Source of the DNA: Acidobacteriota bacterium
Lineage (GTDB): Bacteria; Acidobacteriota; Terriglobia; Terriglobales; Acidobacteriaceae
Length of the DNA stretch: 42,476 nt
Assembly (NCBI GenBank): GCA_013285705.1
Contig: JABDHA010000033.1
Span: forward strand, 1-42,476
Reading direction: 5' to 3'
The notes under the pieces were generated by a model. It saw nothing but the letters and a program-made list of their open reading frames with translations. It was not told the origin of the DNA and searched no databases. This document shows positions 18,370 through 27,544 of this stretch, in pieces (positions within the stretch are counted from its first letter, which is position 1; each line of letters starts with the position of its first letter). The translations under genes were made by a program, and so were the position numbers.

Positions 18370-18433
18370 TCGTACTTCGATTCTGGTTCCCTGAACAGAC
18401 GAAAGTTTTATGTTGATTTAGAGTCATAGAGAA

Positions 18434-19582
18434 ATGAAAAAACTTAGAACAGCAGTCATCGGTACTGGTTTCATGGGCCGCGTCCATCTCGAGGCTTTAC
18501 GTCGCACGGAAGGTGTTGAGGTTGCGGCGGTCGTTGGACGTGAATCCGGCTCAGCGGAAAAGCTCGCCCGTGGGTTCGATATTCCCTGGACAGCAGACCT
18601 AGCCAAAGTCCTGGAAGACTCATCGATCGATGCAGTTCATGTGTGCACACCTAACGCGAGTCATTACGCGTTGTCTCTCGCTGCCCTCAGGCAAGGAAAG
18701 CATGTGCTCTGCGAAAAACCACTCTCTGTCTCTGTGGCCGAAGCTGAGGAGTTGGTAAACGTAGCCAAGGATAAGAGCCTAAGGAATTGCGTGTGCCACA
18801 ATCTCCGCTACTATCCCATGGTGCAACAGATGCGCGCAATGAGAGAGCGGGGCGAACTTGGCGAAATCCTCGTCGCTCAGGGGACATATTCGCAGGATTG
18901 GCTACTCTACGAGACTGATTGGAACTGGAGGGTCGATCCAACCGCCGGTGGCCCTCTTCGCGCCATGGCTGATATTGGCACTCACTGGTTTGACATGGCG
19001 GGCCATATCACTGGATTGAACATCACGTCTCTCTCCGCCGACCTGCAGACCTTCCATAAGCAGCGGCGCCGACCACGTCAACAGAATGAAACGTTCGGGG
19101 GTAAGCTTTTAAAGGACCAGGATGCAGATCTTATCCATGTCGAATCGGATGACTTCGCAAGCGTGAGTTTTCATCTCGGCGAACGCGCGCGCGGAACGAT
19201 GACAGCAAGCCAGGTTTCCGCAGGACGCAAGAACCGCCTCTGTATCGAAATTTACGGAACTGAGGCTTCCGTTGCTTGGGATCAGGAGCGTCCGGACGAA
19301 CTTTGGATCGGTCGCCGTAATGCGCCGAATCAGACGATCATCAAAGATCCCTCGTTGCTCCTCGCAGGAGCACAACGTTTTGCGGATCTACCCGGAGGTC
19401 ATTCCGAGGGATACGATGACACGTTCAAGCAGGTGTTTCGGCGGTTTTACGCTTCGATTCTCGATCCTGATCTGGCTCCGGAGTATCCCCAGATGGAAGA
19501 TGGTTTACGGCAGATGAAGTTGCTGGATGCTGTTCTCGTCAGCAGCAAGAGCCGGAGTTGGATAGACCTGCCGACGGACTAG
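18434..19582 (+). CDS. Gfo/Idh/MocA-family NAD(P)-dependent oxidoreductase
   Basis: A 382-residue sugar or cyclitol dehydrogenase of the Gfo/Idh/MocA type. The Rossmann domain has AVIGTGFMGRVH (GxGxxG at residues 10-15) and HVLCEKPLS, with the conserved EKP lysine at about 95 that shapes the active site. DIGTHWFD (about 180-187) carries the catalytic His/Asp region. The C-terminal alpha/beta domain contains IEIYGTEASVAWDQE. There is no signal peptide, so it is cytoplasmic. It lies 64 bp after the dehydratase and is probably cotranscribed. It may oxidise or epimerise a released sugar or glycoside (for example via a 3-keto intermediate); sequence alone does not say which. Confidence 0.93.
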   Translation: MKKLRTAVIGTGFMGRVHLEALRRTEGVEVAAVVGRESGSAEKLARGFDIPWTADLAKVLEDSSIDAVHVCTPNASHYALSLAALRQGKHVLCEKPLSVSVAEAEELVNVAKDKSLRNCVCHNLRYYPMVQQMRAMRERGELGEILVAQGTYSQDWLLYETDWNWRVDPTAGGPLRAMADIGTHWFDMAGHITGLNITSLSADLQTFHKQRRRPRQQNETFGGKLLKDQDADLIHVESDDFASVSFHLGERARGTMTASQVSAGRKNRLCIEIYGTEASVAWDQERPDELWIGRRNAPNQTIIKDPSLLLAGAQRFADLPGGHSEGYDDTFKQVFRRFYASILDPDLAPEYPQMEDGLRQMKLLDAVLVSSKSRSWIDLPTD

Positions 19583-19614
19583 TTAGGCGGCACAGCGCGA
19601 AAAATGCTGTTGTG

Positions 19615-19635
19615 GAACGCCACTTAGAGGCGTTC
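19615..19635. terminator. Bidirectional hairpin between convergent genes
   Basis: GAACGCC (19615-19621) and GGCGTTC (19629-19635) form a perfect 7-bp GC-rich stem with a 7-nt loop, in the 54-bp gap between the convergent oxidoreductase and GH42 genes. Its last base is immediately before the GH42 stop codon. T-runs are lacking on both sides, so strength is uncertain, but the position is right for a shared terminator. Confidence 0.5.
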
Positions 19636-19636
19636 G

Positions 19637-21916
19637 TTACGAGAGACGAAGCACACTAACTCCTTCAAACGGAACGCGAACTTCGACCGCACCGTTGTGG
19701 ATTGTTTGAGACCCGTTGTCATAGATATCCGTCGCCGTCTTATAGCGGGATGGCACCTGGATTTTTGCGGTCTGGTCGGTTATCTGATCATTGAAGACGA
19801 TCAGTAGGCTGCCGCTCGATGACTCAATCAACCGTGGGCGAACCTTGTCAGACGAAATGACCCGTTGCACCGCCTGACTTACAATCTCGCGGACGAGATC
19901 CATGCCTTCCTGGGAGCCGTCTTCGATGCTCGCTCCCAGATTGGTCCCGAAGTAGTAGACCTGGCCTTTGCCTACCTTCTTGACTGCTGCGACAGGGGTC
20001 GATTCGTACGACGCGATAACCTTTGCTGATGAGACTGTGATCGGAGTGAGGAAAGTATGCGCTTTTACGGTCGTCTTTATAGGTTCGGTGAACATGAGCC
20101 GGCCTTCGATATAGACACGTTCGGAGGGAGGTAAATCTTCAGGTTTGGGATTCCCTTTCAGATCGTTCTGCATCATGTATAGGCTTTCCTGTTCGCGATA
20201 GCCGAACACCTCGGCGAGCCCGAACGCCGGAACCACAGGGTTGTAGACCATGTGCTCATCGTAGGACGCGAACCCGGTTTCGAGAAGAAGCGTTCCTCCA
20301 CCCTCGACGAATTGCCGCAAGCGATCACATGTTTCCTGCTTTCCGATGAGATGCCACGGCGCAATGATGACTTTGTATTTGTCGCTGCTGTTAAGGCTCT
20401 GAGGCTCGATGAAATCCACGAGCACATCGCTGTTCCATAGAGCCTTGTAGTAGCCGGCAAAAGACATGGTCGATGCGTCCTCATTGCCGCTCATCGCGAA
20501 GGTCAGAAGGGCATTGTCGATGTCCACAACAACGGCGACTTCGGGACCAGGTTTGTAATCCTTGATGATCTCCCACTGCGCCTGAATGAGCTTGCAGTCC
20601 TGAGCGGCTTCAAGTATGCGCTCGCTTGCTGAGCCATCGCGTTCAACCAGGCCGAAGCCGGTAGACTCCGTTCCTGTGGCTTCCGTGAGATAGCACCAAT
20701 AGACAATGCCTTTCCCGCCCATCGCCACCAGCATCCAGTTCCACAAGCGGATATCACGCGGCCTCATTTGCGGGCTGCGACGAATCCCACTGCTCCCATG
20801 TCCGCCCTGCAGTTCTGTGATCCAGAATGGCTTGCCTGCCGCAGCAGCGCGAGTCAATTCAATCTGCGCGGCGCTGAAATAAATCGGAGTTCCCAGCCAT
20901 CGGGGAAAACATGAAAGCCCCCAATATTCCACTAGCTCAGCCAGACGCCAGGGATTGACCGCCTGAATAGCGAGCGGGATAATCGCGGCCTGGCTGAAGA
21001 CATGGCTTTCGAGGATACTGCGAGTATCTACGGAACGAAGTGTCTTGACGCGGAATCGCATCTCTTCCGTGCTTCTTTCGATCATGAAGCGCCGCCAGTC
21101 TACCCAATCGATGTAGGAGCCTGGTCCGCGCGGCGGATCGATGACCTTCCAGCTTGGGTAACGGCGCACCCATGCCTCGCTTAGTTTCTCAAGGGTGCCA
21201 TAACGTTTTTTCAGCCAGTTCTGGAAAGATGCGATCGTCTTATCGCAATAGCAATAGAGCTTTTGATCCGTTGAGGTATTGAACTCGCGTCCTCCGGCAG
21301 GCTCGAGCTGCGGCTCGTTCCACACATCGTATGCGTACATCGACGAATGCTTGGAAACGACCTTCGCCAGCTCCAGAAGAAATCTCTCCGCGGCTTCTTT
21401 CACAGGAGTCCAGTCCATACATAAGCTCGGCCATCCGCCGCTCATATTTTTCCCGACAGTCTGGAGGCGCTGGGGTGAACCGAGGGCGTCAACGAAGCGC
21501 GATTCCGGATGCGCGGCCTCAAGCCAATAGGGAGCCTCTTCGATAACCGCGCCCATCAGGACTTTCAAGCCCAGTCGATCGCAATCACTAAGGACTTCTT
21601 CAATTTCCGTGAAGTCAAACTTTCCCTGCTCGGGATTGAGATAGACCCATGAACAATAGATACGAATGATGTTGAACTTGTACTCGTTCGCAATTGCCTT
21701 CAACATCTCGTGACGTAAGGCACGTGGAGGATTCGGTGGCCGAAAGAACTCCGCCCCATAGATAAACTCTTCAGGCATCGGGATAGAACGCTGACTATCT
21801 GCTGCTTGAGCGAACGCGGACGCAGGTCCTGCCAAAATACGCAACCCTCCCCAGTTGGCTGCGATCAGGCCCGTAGCGGTTCGTATAAATGTTCTTCGTG
21901 ACACCTCTTGAGACAT
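19637..21916 (-). CDS. Tat-exported GH42-type beta-galactosidase-like glycoside hydrolase
   Basis: Predicted exported glycosidase of about 759 aa. I start it at the ATG at 21916 (MSQEVSRRTFIRTATGLIAA), which has the SD GGAAGGAA about 8 nt upstream and begins a twin-arginine signal; the longer frame reaches 22009. The TIM barrel follows GH42 order: GAEFFRPPNPPRALRHEML near the start, DVWNEPQLEP with the acid/base Glu (about E201) and PFWITELQGGHG with the nucleophile Glu (about E368). Next comes a trimerisation-like Rossmann domain (VVVDIDNALLTFAMSG...PWHLIGKQETCDRL, EGGGTLLLETGF), then a C-terminal beta domain. Likely releases beta-linked galactose, possibly after fucose removal. It is downstream of the TPR gene in the receptor B transcription unit. 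Confidence 0.88.
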   Translation of the reverse strand: MSQEVSRRTFIRTATGLIAANWGGLRILAGPASAFAQAADSQRSIPMPEEFIYGAEFFRPPNPPRALRHEMLKAIANEYKFNIIRIYCSWVYLNPEQGKFDFTEIEEVLSDCDRLGLKVLMGAVIEEAPYWLEAAHPESRFVDALGSPQRLQTVGKNMSGGWPSLCMDWTPVKEAAERFLLELAKVVSKHSSMYAYDVWNEPQLEPAGGREFNTSTDQKLYCYCDKTIASFQNWLKKRYGTLEKLSEAWVRRYPSWKVIDPPRGPGSYIDWVDWRRFMIERSTEEMRFRVKTLRSVDTRSILESHVFSQAAIIPLAIQAVNPWRLAELVEYWGLSCFPRWLGTPIYFSAAQIELTRAAAAGKPFWITELQGGHGSSGIRRSPQMRPRDIRLWNWMLVAMGGKGIVYWCYLTEATGTESTGFGLVERDGSASERILEAAQDCKLIQAQWEIIKDYKPGPEVAVVVDIDNALLTFAMSGNEDASTMSFAGYYKALWNSDVLVDFIEPQSLNSSDKYKVIIAPWHLIGKQETCDRLRQFVEGGGTLLLETGFASYDEHMVYNPVVPAFGLAEVFGYREQESLYMMQNDLKGNPKPEDLPPSERVYIEGRLMFTEPIKTTVKAHTFLTPITVSSAKVIASYESTPVAAVKKVGKGQVYYFGTNLGASIEDGSQEGMDLVREIVSQAVQRVISSDKVRPRLIESSSGSLLIVFNDQITDQTAKIQVPSRYKTATDIYDNGSQTIHNGAVEVRVPFEGVSVLRLS

Positions 21917-22005
21917 CGACATCTTCCTTCCATGCGGCTGGTTGAGCCGGATTCCTTGCTTAGTGCGTCTTAAACGTCCGCTAGCGATTGTCCGGTGCAT
22001 TCCGA

Positions 22006-23223
22006 TCACGGATGCAGGGTCGCCCTCATCTTCTGTTCGCTGAGTTGATTGAGCGTATCGGCTTTATTGCTGCTGAATTGCTGGCCCAGTTGGGCGAACA
22101 GCGCTTTTGCTTCCTCTCGCTTGCCCAAAGCCATATAGGCTCTTCCAAGCAAATAGGTCGTATTGCGCGTGTCTCGCTGCGGATTTGGATCGAGGTCGCG
22201 TGCAATCTTCAGGTCAACGAGCGCGTCCTGTGGGCGGCCCGCTTCGAGCAGTGTCGATCCACGGAGTACTCTGGCCGAAACGGAGTTTGAGTTGAGTGTG
22301 ATCGCTTGATTGAGTTCCGCTAAGGCACGGTTGGCATTCGCCGAATCTACCCGGAGTAGACACTCTGCCAGCAAGTAGTGAAGATCGGAATCCTCAATTC
22401 CGGATGCGATAGCATTCCTCAACACCTTCTCCGCTTCGTCATACTTTGATTGCCGATAGTCCACCAGAGCCATGAAGAAGGAAGGATCTGGGATCTGGGG
22501 AGCCAGCTGCGCTGCTGCGGAAAAGTCACGGTAAGCGTCGTCGGACCGATCCTGAGATAACGCGATGGTGCCTCGCATTGAAAGCGCTTCGGCACTCTGA
22601 GGAAACGCCGCGACAGCTTTGTTGGCTACCTGAGCGGCCTTGTCCATCTCCGATGTATCTACGAAGAGCGTGATGAGATTGAAGTATCCATAAGGATTCG
22701 ATGGATTCTGCCGGATGTTCTCGGCCATAACTGTATAGGCATCTTGATATCTCTCAAGCTTGGAATACGCCACGCCGAGGAGATCGGCACATTTGGCGTC
22801 GAAGACGCCCGCAGAACGGAGTGCCGTGAGTGTATCGATCGCAGCCTGATAATGACCGAGCTCAAAGGAAGCCAGCGCTATGGCGTAGCCATGTGTAAGG
22901 GGATCCGGCACATCGTCCCGAAGCGACTTAAAGATTTTGAGAGCCTCAGAAGAATCGTGGGCCTTACCGTAGAGCCAGCCGACATTGAATCGCTGAACGG
23001 GTGAAAGGTGAGGACAGGATTCAAGTCCTCGCAGGAGCCTTTTCGCTCCCTGATAGTCTTGCTTCTCGAGAAGTGATCCAACCTGCGCGAAGGTCTTGTC
23101 TGGCATGCAGGCTTGTTCTTGTTGCGCCATCGAAGGGACACCGAACGCACTGAGATACAGGAACACGGCAAGCCACAGCGTAACCGCCTTCATCCCGCGT
23201 GCGTGAGACGGTCGACGTATCAT
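22006..23223 (-). CDS. Secreted tetratricopeptide-repeat protein
   Basis: A protein of about 405 aa built mostly of TPR motifs. The ATG at 23223 (MIRRPSHARGMKAVTLWLAV) has AGGTGG 11 nt upstream and gives a signal peptide ending near PSMAQ; an alternative ATG lies at 23193 and the longest frame starts at 23259. Repeats occur from about residue 40 to 385, with typical units such as ADLLGVAYSKLERYQDAYTV, SMRGTIALSQDRSDDAYRDF and TTYLLGRAYMALGKREEAKA. Such proteins scaffold protein complexes in the periplasm. It lies 121 bp after the receptor B stop, behind a terminator-like hairpin, and 89 bp before the GH42 start. No enzymatic function is visible; it may assemble the uptake or degradation machinery. 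Confidence 0.88.
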   Translation of the reverse strand: MIRRPSHARGMKAVTLWLAVFLYLSAFGVPSMAQQEQACMPDKTFAQVGSLLEKQDYQGAKRLLRGLESCPHLSPVQRFNVGWLYGKAHDSSEALKIFKSLRDDVPDPLTHGYAIALASFELGHYQAAIDTLTALRSAGVFDAKCADLLGVAYSKLERYQDAYTVMAENIRQNPSNPYGYFNLITLFVDTSEMDKAAQVANKAVAAFPQSAEALSMRGTIALSQDRSDDAYRDFSAAAQLAPQIPDPSFFMALVDYRQSKYDEAEKVLRNAIASGIEDSDLHYLLAECLLRVDSANANRALAELNQAITLNSNSVSARVLRGSTLLEAGRPQDALVDLKIARDLDPNPQRDTRNTTYLLGRAYMALGKREEAKALFAQLGQQFSSNKADTLNQLSEQKMRATLHP

Positions 23224-23300
23224 CTGCTGACTGGCCACCTGAAAATTGCCATCTCCCAATTTCTATTTATGTTTTTGCGGAGCACCACTGTTGAGCGGGT

Positions 23301-23338
23301 AAAAGCGGAACGAGGCCCTGAAGGAGTTCCCGTTCCGC
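23301..23338 (-). terminator. Rho-independent terminator after receptor B
   Basis: On the minus strand GCGGAACG (23338-23331) and CGTTCCGC (23312-23305) form a perfect GC-rich 8-bp stem, followed directly by TTTT (23304-23301). It begins 6 nt after the receptor stop codon. It should lower read-through into the TPR and GH42 genes, a common way to keep receptor mRNA most abundant. Confidence 0.62.
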
Positions 23339-23344
23339 CATCGT

Positions 23345-26300
23345 TTAGAAGAGCACCTTCAGTCCGAACTGAATTTCGCGAGCTGAAGCACTGGATGAGG
23401 TAATGCTTCCGAACGCTGACGACTGAACGTTGTTGTTAGGCGATCCGAGCTGAGTTCGATTGAACAGGTTGAAAAATTCAGCTTTGAATTGAGTGGTGAA
23501 CCGTTCAATCTTGAAGTCCTTTCTTGCGTTGAAGTCCACATTCAGGTAGCCGGGGCCAATAAGGTCATTTCTGCGTTCGTTGCCAAATGTATATGGGGTT
23601 GGGACGGTAAACTCCAACGGGTTGAGCCATTGCTGTCTCGTCTGGGGCGCGCTCCCCGTTGCATTTGCAATTCGTTCGGCCCTCTGGGGTCCGCCACCGG
23701 TGTTAGCCACATCACCACCGGCCATGGCGCTAAACGGCAAGCCAGTATCAGCAGTAAAAATTCCGCCAATATTCCACCCGCCGAGAACGGTGTTGACGAC
23801 GGAATTTGTGTTATTCAGGAACGCCTGTCCCTGGCCAACCGGGAGCGCATAGGAGGCTGCAAATGAGAGCATGTGCTTCCTGTTGTAGTCAGACGGACCA
23901 TAGTCCTGAGCGAGGTTGTAGAAGTTGGTGATGGTGTCGGCCTGCGGATCCGAGGCCAGATCCATCGACTTGCCATAGGTATAGGCGAACAGGTAATAGA
24001 GGCCGTGTCCGAGTTCCTGCTTGAGTTTTACCTGGAGGCCGTTGTAGCTTGCAGTTCCTTCGTTGTAGTCCCAGGGAATCGGACCGCCGTATTGCGGATA
24101 CGGTTGCCGAGCTGAGATCGGCCCCGGGCCGGGAACGGTTGCCGAATTCGCGAGTGGCTGCAGGAATTGGTGCCTGCTGCCGGAGGCGACGTAGTGCACA
24201 CCAAGAACCAGGGTTCCCGTCAATTGCTGTTCCAGACCGAGGTTCCATTCCATCGAGTAAGGAATGGAGGGATGCGGACTGCCGCCGAAACTCGCGAGCG
24301 GCTTGTTGGGATCGAGGAATGTTGAGGCTGCGGGAAGCGTGTTGATGAACACCCCCGGGTAGCCAAGGTCCTGATTGTTGATCGTGGTGTAGATGCCACT
24401 GGGCCAGGACAAACGGATGTCGGATTGCTCTTCGATCAGCGTGTTATTGTGATCGTCGATGATCACAAATGCGCCCTGGATCGCGGTTCTGTTATGTGGC
24501 TGGTAAACAAAGCCGAAGCGCGGTTGCCAACCGTTCGTCTGTGCATAGTAATAGCTGCTCGGTCCAACGGCCTTCGGGAAGAGCGGCAGAACGGGCCCAG
24601 TGACCTGGAAAATTCCGCTCAGGACATCCAGACCGGAATTGATTTTGGCGAATTTGGGCGGTGTGATGTAGTCGTAACGGAGACCATAGGAGAGCACCAG
24701 ATTCTTGCGAATGCGCCATGAATCCTGCCCATAGAAGCCATACCAATTGATCTTCTGATCTTCCGAAGTGTCGCCTACCCACGGAGTATAGCTGTCCGGG
24801 GTTCCAACAAGAAGACTGGCAGGACCATAGCCCGTGCTTTGCGACGCATCAACGGACGTGCCGTTCTGGGTGAAGTTCATCGTGTACTGCCAGCCATCAT
24901 CAAAGCTGTGAATCCGGTAGTACATGCCTCCGACACCGATGGTATGGTTTCCAACGATCTTCGAAAGATCAGCGTGATAGTCACTATTCTTCTGCGGTCC
25001 AACGGGAGCTGCAAACTGGCTGACTCCGGTGTATCCGTTTGCGACACCGACGCCCGGGCCAAGCGGCAAGTCGTTTTTCACGGGAGCGGTCTGAGTGAAG
25101 TTCAATGCGCTGAGGAAGTCGGCACCCGCCGGCTCGTCAAAGACGCTGAATGACGTTTCGGTGTAGCCATAACGGATATTCAGGATCGTATTCGGACTGA
25201 AGATGTGGGTATATCCACCTGCAAACGCTCGCGAGTAGTTGGACTTCTCCCCCGAGTAGCCCGGGAAGCCTTCCGGGCTTGTCACGTTGTTGTTCGAGCG
25301 GTTAAACCGGAAAAAGACCGTGTTGTTCTGGTTGAATTCGTGGTCCACACGCACGCCGACCTGGTCTGCCTGCGTTGAGGTATTGCCATTGAATGCGTAG
25401 TTTGGAAGAACCCCAGGCCCAACGTTCAGGTTCGGGGACGGATAGTACTTATCCAGAATGGCGAGCGCTGCCGGGTTGAGTTGATTTGTGGGAATCGTAT
25501 TGTTCGGGTACGGGTTCCTGATGATCTTCGTTGCATCTTTGGGATCGGTAGTCGTGGAATAGGGATCGTAGATTTCATTTGCATATTCCAGACGTCCGAG
25601 ATCATCGGTTCCGATCGGTGTCGTTCCCAAAACTGACGAAAAATCTCCGCCACGCATCGCGTCGGTCAGAGTAGCAGAGAGATATGACTGAGTTTCTTCA
25701 GAGCGAAACCCCTCCCAATACCCGGAAAAGAATGTGTGGTTCTTGATGATCGGCCCACCAACGTACAGCCCGTATTGGTTCTGCTTGTATGGCGTATCCG
25801 TCGTGGCAGGATAGGTGTGTGCATCGAGTACATTGTTTCGAATGAACTCGTACACTGCCCCATGAAAGGCATTCGTGCCTGAGCGGGTCACGAGATTGAT
25901 ATTTGCCCCCGAGCTGATGGCAAACTGTGCGTCAGTGATGTGAGACTGAACGTTAAACTCCTGGATGGCGTCCGGGGGAGGGCTGATGGCAAAGGTGTTT
26001 GTGAACAATGCGTTGTTCAGCACCCCATCCATCGTGTAGTTGTTCTGCTGTGGTCGTGCTCCATCGACGGACGGACTCACAGAACCGGCTCCGAGCTTGA
26101 CAGTGAATGCCCCTTGCTGACCGCCTTGCACCAACGGAACGGCTCCTGGAGTGAGCAACGTAAGCTGGTTGAACTGCCGCCCGTTGAGCGGCAGCTCGAC
26201 GATCGCCGTGTGGCCTACAACTTCGGCCTGTGTTGCAGAGGTTGTGTTGATCTGTTGAATATCAGCATTGACTTGAACCGTCTGAGTAGACGCTGTCACC

Positions 26301-26635
26301 GACATTTTGAAGTTCAACGCTTCGCTTTGATTCACTTCAAGATGCACGTTCGACAACTTCTGGTTGGCAAAGCCATCTTTGCTGACGGAGACATCGTAGA
26401 CACCGGGCTGTACCTCGGGCACTGAATAGTACCCGCTGCCGTCGGTGACAGCATTTCTTTGCACGCCCGTTGCCTGGCTCGTTAGCTGTACCTGAGCCCC
26501 AGGCATAACTGCTCCGGTTGAGTCGGTGATTGTGCCGGTGATCAGTCCCGACGTTGTCTGAGCATAAGCCCAGCTAGAAAATGCCAGCGCAACGATTCCA
26601 AGCTGGAACGCAAGAGCAATAACCTTCTTCGACAT
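23345..26635 (-). CDS. TonB-dependent receptor with carboxypeptidase-regulatory-like domain (receptor B)
   Basis: Outer-membrane TonB-dependent transporter of 1096 aa. The ATG at 26635 (MSKKVIALAFQLGIVALAFS) has SD GGGAGG 6 nt upstream and starts a signal peptide ending near AYAQ. A CarboxypepD_reg domain follows (GLITGTITDSTGAVMPGAQV, YSVPEVQPGVYDVSV), then the plug (IVELPLNGRQFNQLTLLTPG, ISSGANINLVTRSGTNAFHG), then a barrel ending in an aromatic residue (EIQFGLKVLF). It is part of the fucose locus: upstream on the same strand is a RhaM-type mutarotase, downstream are TPR and GH42 genes. It probably imports fucosylated oligosaccharides or free sugar acids; the ligand is an inference. Candidate operators at 26791 and 26906 suggest control by regulator B. 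Confidence 0.95.
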   Translation of the reverse strand: MSKKVIALAFQLGIVALAFSSWAYAQTTSGLITGTITDSTGAVMPGAQVQLTSQATGVQRNAVTDGSGYYSVPEVQPGVYDVSVSKDGFANQKLSNVHLEVNQSEALNFKMSVTASTQTVQVNADIQQINTTSATQAEVVGHTAIVELPLNGRQFNQLTLLTPGAVPLVQGGQQGAFTVKLGAGSVSPSVDGARPQQNNYTMDGVLNNALFTNTFAISPPPDAIQEFNVQSHITDAQFAISSGANINLVTRSGTNAFHGAVYEFIRNNVLDAHTYPATTDTPYKQNQYGLYVGGPIIKNHTFFSGYWEGFRSEETQSYLSATLTDAMRGGDFSSVLGTTPIGTDDLGRLEYANEIYDPYSTTTDPKDATKIIRNPYPNNTIPTNQLNPAALAILDKYYPSPNLNVGPGVLPNYAFNGNTSTQADQVGVRVDHEFNQNNTVFFRFNRSNNNVTSPEGFPGYSGEKSNYSRAFAGGYTHIFSPNTILNIRYGYTETSFSVFDEPAGADFLSALNFTQTAPVKNDLPLGPGVGVANGYTGVSQFAAPVGPQKNSDYHADLSKIVGNHTIGVGGMYYRIHSFDDGWQYTMNFTQNGTSVDASQSTGYGPASLLVGTPDSYTPWVGDTSEDQKINWYGFYGQDSWRIRKNLVLSYGLRYDYITPPKFAKINSGLDVLSGIFQVTGPVLPLFPKAVGPSSYYYAQTNGWQPRFGFVYQPHNRTAIQGAFVIIDDHNNTLIEEQSDIRLSWPSGIYTTINNQDLGYPGVFINTLPAASTFLDPNKPLASFGGSPHPSIPYSMEWNLGLEQQLTGTLVLGVHYVASGSRHQFLQPLANSATVPGPGPISARQPYPQYGGPIPWDYNEGTASYNGLQVKLKQELGHGLYYLFAYTYGKSMDLASDPQADTITNFYNLAQDYGPSDYNRKHMLSFAASYALPVGQGQAFLNNTNSVVNTVLGGWNIGGIFTADTGLPFSAMAGGDVANTGGGPQRAERIANATGSAPQTRQQWLNPLEFTVPTPYTFGNERRNDLIGPGYLNVDFNARKDFKIERFTTQFKAEFFNLFNRTQLGSPNNNVQSSAFGSITSSSASAREIQFGLKVLF

Positions 26636-26790
26636 CAAAGACCTCCCAAATTGAATCGCGAGTCAGATTTAGACAAGCGACAAATTTTCCTGCTTGCTTG
26701 CGCGTAGTACTGAGCCGTGACCTGGCATCTGGCAGAACTGGTGTGACGTCTCGAGTTCGACACGAGCATCTTCGCATTCAAAACTAGGCG

Positions 26791-26798
26791 AAGCACTT
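26791..26798. promoter_or_regulatory. Operator candidate B1 (AAGCACTT), receptor B promoter
   Basis: Near-palindromic octamer (reverse complement AAGTGCTT) placed between the receptor B promoter and the gene. Its centre is 14.5 bp from the CTAGCGTG block on the minus strand, exactly as O1 is in the receptor A promoter. Probable regulator B site by position. Confidence 0.5.
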
Positions 26799-26808
26799 AA
26801 ACGGGTAG

Positions 26809-26839
26809 CACGCTAGATAAAACTATTAATATTTGTCAA
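26809..26839 (-). promoter_or_regulatory. Candidate receptor B promoter (TTGACAAATA...CTAGCGTG)
   Basis: On the minus strand TTGACA at 26839-26834 is a consensus -35 element, followed by TATCTA and CTAGCGTG. The same order of blocks is seen in the receptor A promoter. The spacer to TATCTA is only 14 nt, so the true -10 is unsure. Confidence 0.45.
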
Positions 26840-26905
26840 GTATTTTTTATTACTTATTTATTTTCAATGAGATACATACTAGGGCTCAGAAGACACCAAA
26901 TATTC

Positions 26906-26913
26906 AAGTGCTT
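26906..26913. promoter_or_regulatory. Operator candidate B2 (AAGTGCTT)
   Basis: Second AAGTGCTT octamer, within CAAGTGCTTAAA, about 70 bp upstream of the candidate receptor B -35. It could act with B1 in cooperative binding by regulator B. Supported only by recurrence and position. Confidence 0.4.
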
Positions 26914-27095
26914 AAACTTGAGACAAAAACAAAATCCAGCGACATCATTTGCGTATGCGCAGTGAGAACTGAGGGCTTGATGCGAGGGTGTTCAGGATTT
27001 AGGGCGGAGTTATCCTATGGCAGGTTACGCAGCATCGCATAACACCACCAGGAATGAACGAAACACTTGGCAGAGTTTTGGGTCGGGACGGGAGT

Positions 27096-27419
27096 TCAAT
27101 CGAGATGGAATACTTCTTCCATCTCCGCCCACCATTCTCCCTCTTTGCGAGTCGGCAATGGATCCTGCATGGGACCCATGATTGCCCACCATTCCTGGGT
27201 TTTCGGGTCTGCCGCCATCTTTGCCCGGTCTTTCGTGATGTCTGTTCCGTGGTACTCGAAATATCCGAAAAGAACGTCGTCTTTGAAGAAGACAGAGTAG
27301 TTACGAATGTTGCAGTCAGAGATCGTGCTCAACACCTCCGGCCACACCGCGGCATGGTATCTCTTGTACTCTTCTGCCCGGCCGGGCTTGAGGCGAATCA
27401 TGGTACCGAATCGTTGCAT
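27096..27419 (-). CDS. rhaM: RhaM-family sugar mutarotase (L-rhamnose/L-fucose type)
   Basis: A 107-residue cytoplasmic enzyme interconverting anomers of a deoxysugar, full length for the family. Family features are MQRFGTMIRLKPGRAEEYKR at the start and WPEVLSTISDCNIRNYSVFF in the middle, with EWWAEMEEVFHLD at the end. Tyr18 and His22 occupy the positions of the active-site Tyr and His of E. coli RhaM. The family was described on L-rhamnose, but members beside L-fuconate dehydratase genes serve L-fucose, and that is the context here. It is transcribed away from the regulator B operon; SD AAGGAG lies just before the ATG. Supplies the anomer used by the sugar 1-dehydrogenase. Confidence 0.93.
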   Translation of the reverse strand: MQRFGTMIRLKPGRAEEYKRYHAAVWPEVLSTISDCNIRNYSVFFKDDVLFGYFEYHGTDITKDRAKMAADPKTQEWWAIMGPMQDPLPTRKEGEWWAEMEEVFHLD

Positions 27420-27481
27420 GGAGCGCTCCTTGGGGACGGAGCCATACTATGCGGCAGCGGCTTCGCGATGCAAGAACATTC

Positions 27482-27489
27482 AAGTGCTT
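27482..27489. promoter_or_regulatory. Operator candidate B3 (AAGTGCTT), mutarotase/regulator B divergent region
   Basis: AAGTGCTT inside the symmetric CAAGTGCTTG, located in the 139-bp region between the divergent mutarotase and regulator B starts. Placed to control one or both genes. Assignment to regulator B is inferred. Confidence 0.5.
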
Positions 27490-27544
27490 GTATTTTCCTT
27501 GACACTCGAATAGTTCGTTACATACGATGACGCTGCACTATTTT

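Larger units (their letters stand above)
26636..27095. other. Intergenic region upstream of receptor B
   Basis: A 460-bp region with no supported gene. The part 26810-26890 is strongly AT-rich and holds the candidate receptor B promoter. Two AAGYRCTT-type sites (26791, 26906) are listed separately. The remainder up to the mutarotase stop (26930-27095) shows nothing I can name. Confidence 0.6.

Noticed and set aside
27420-27429. GGAGCGCTCC palindrome immediately before the mutarotase start, containing the regulator A core GAGCGCTC
   Set aside because: On the minus strand it forms AAGGAGCGCTCC-ATG, so it is explained by the SD of the mutarotase. Cross-control by regulator A remains possible but is not needed.
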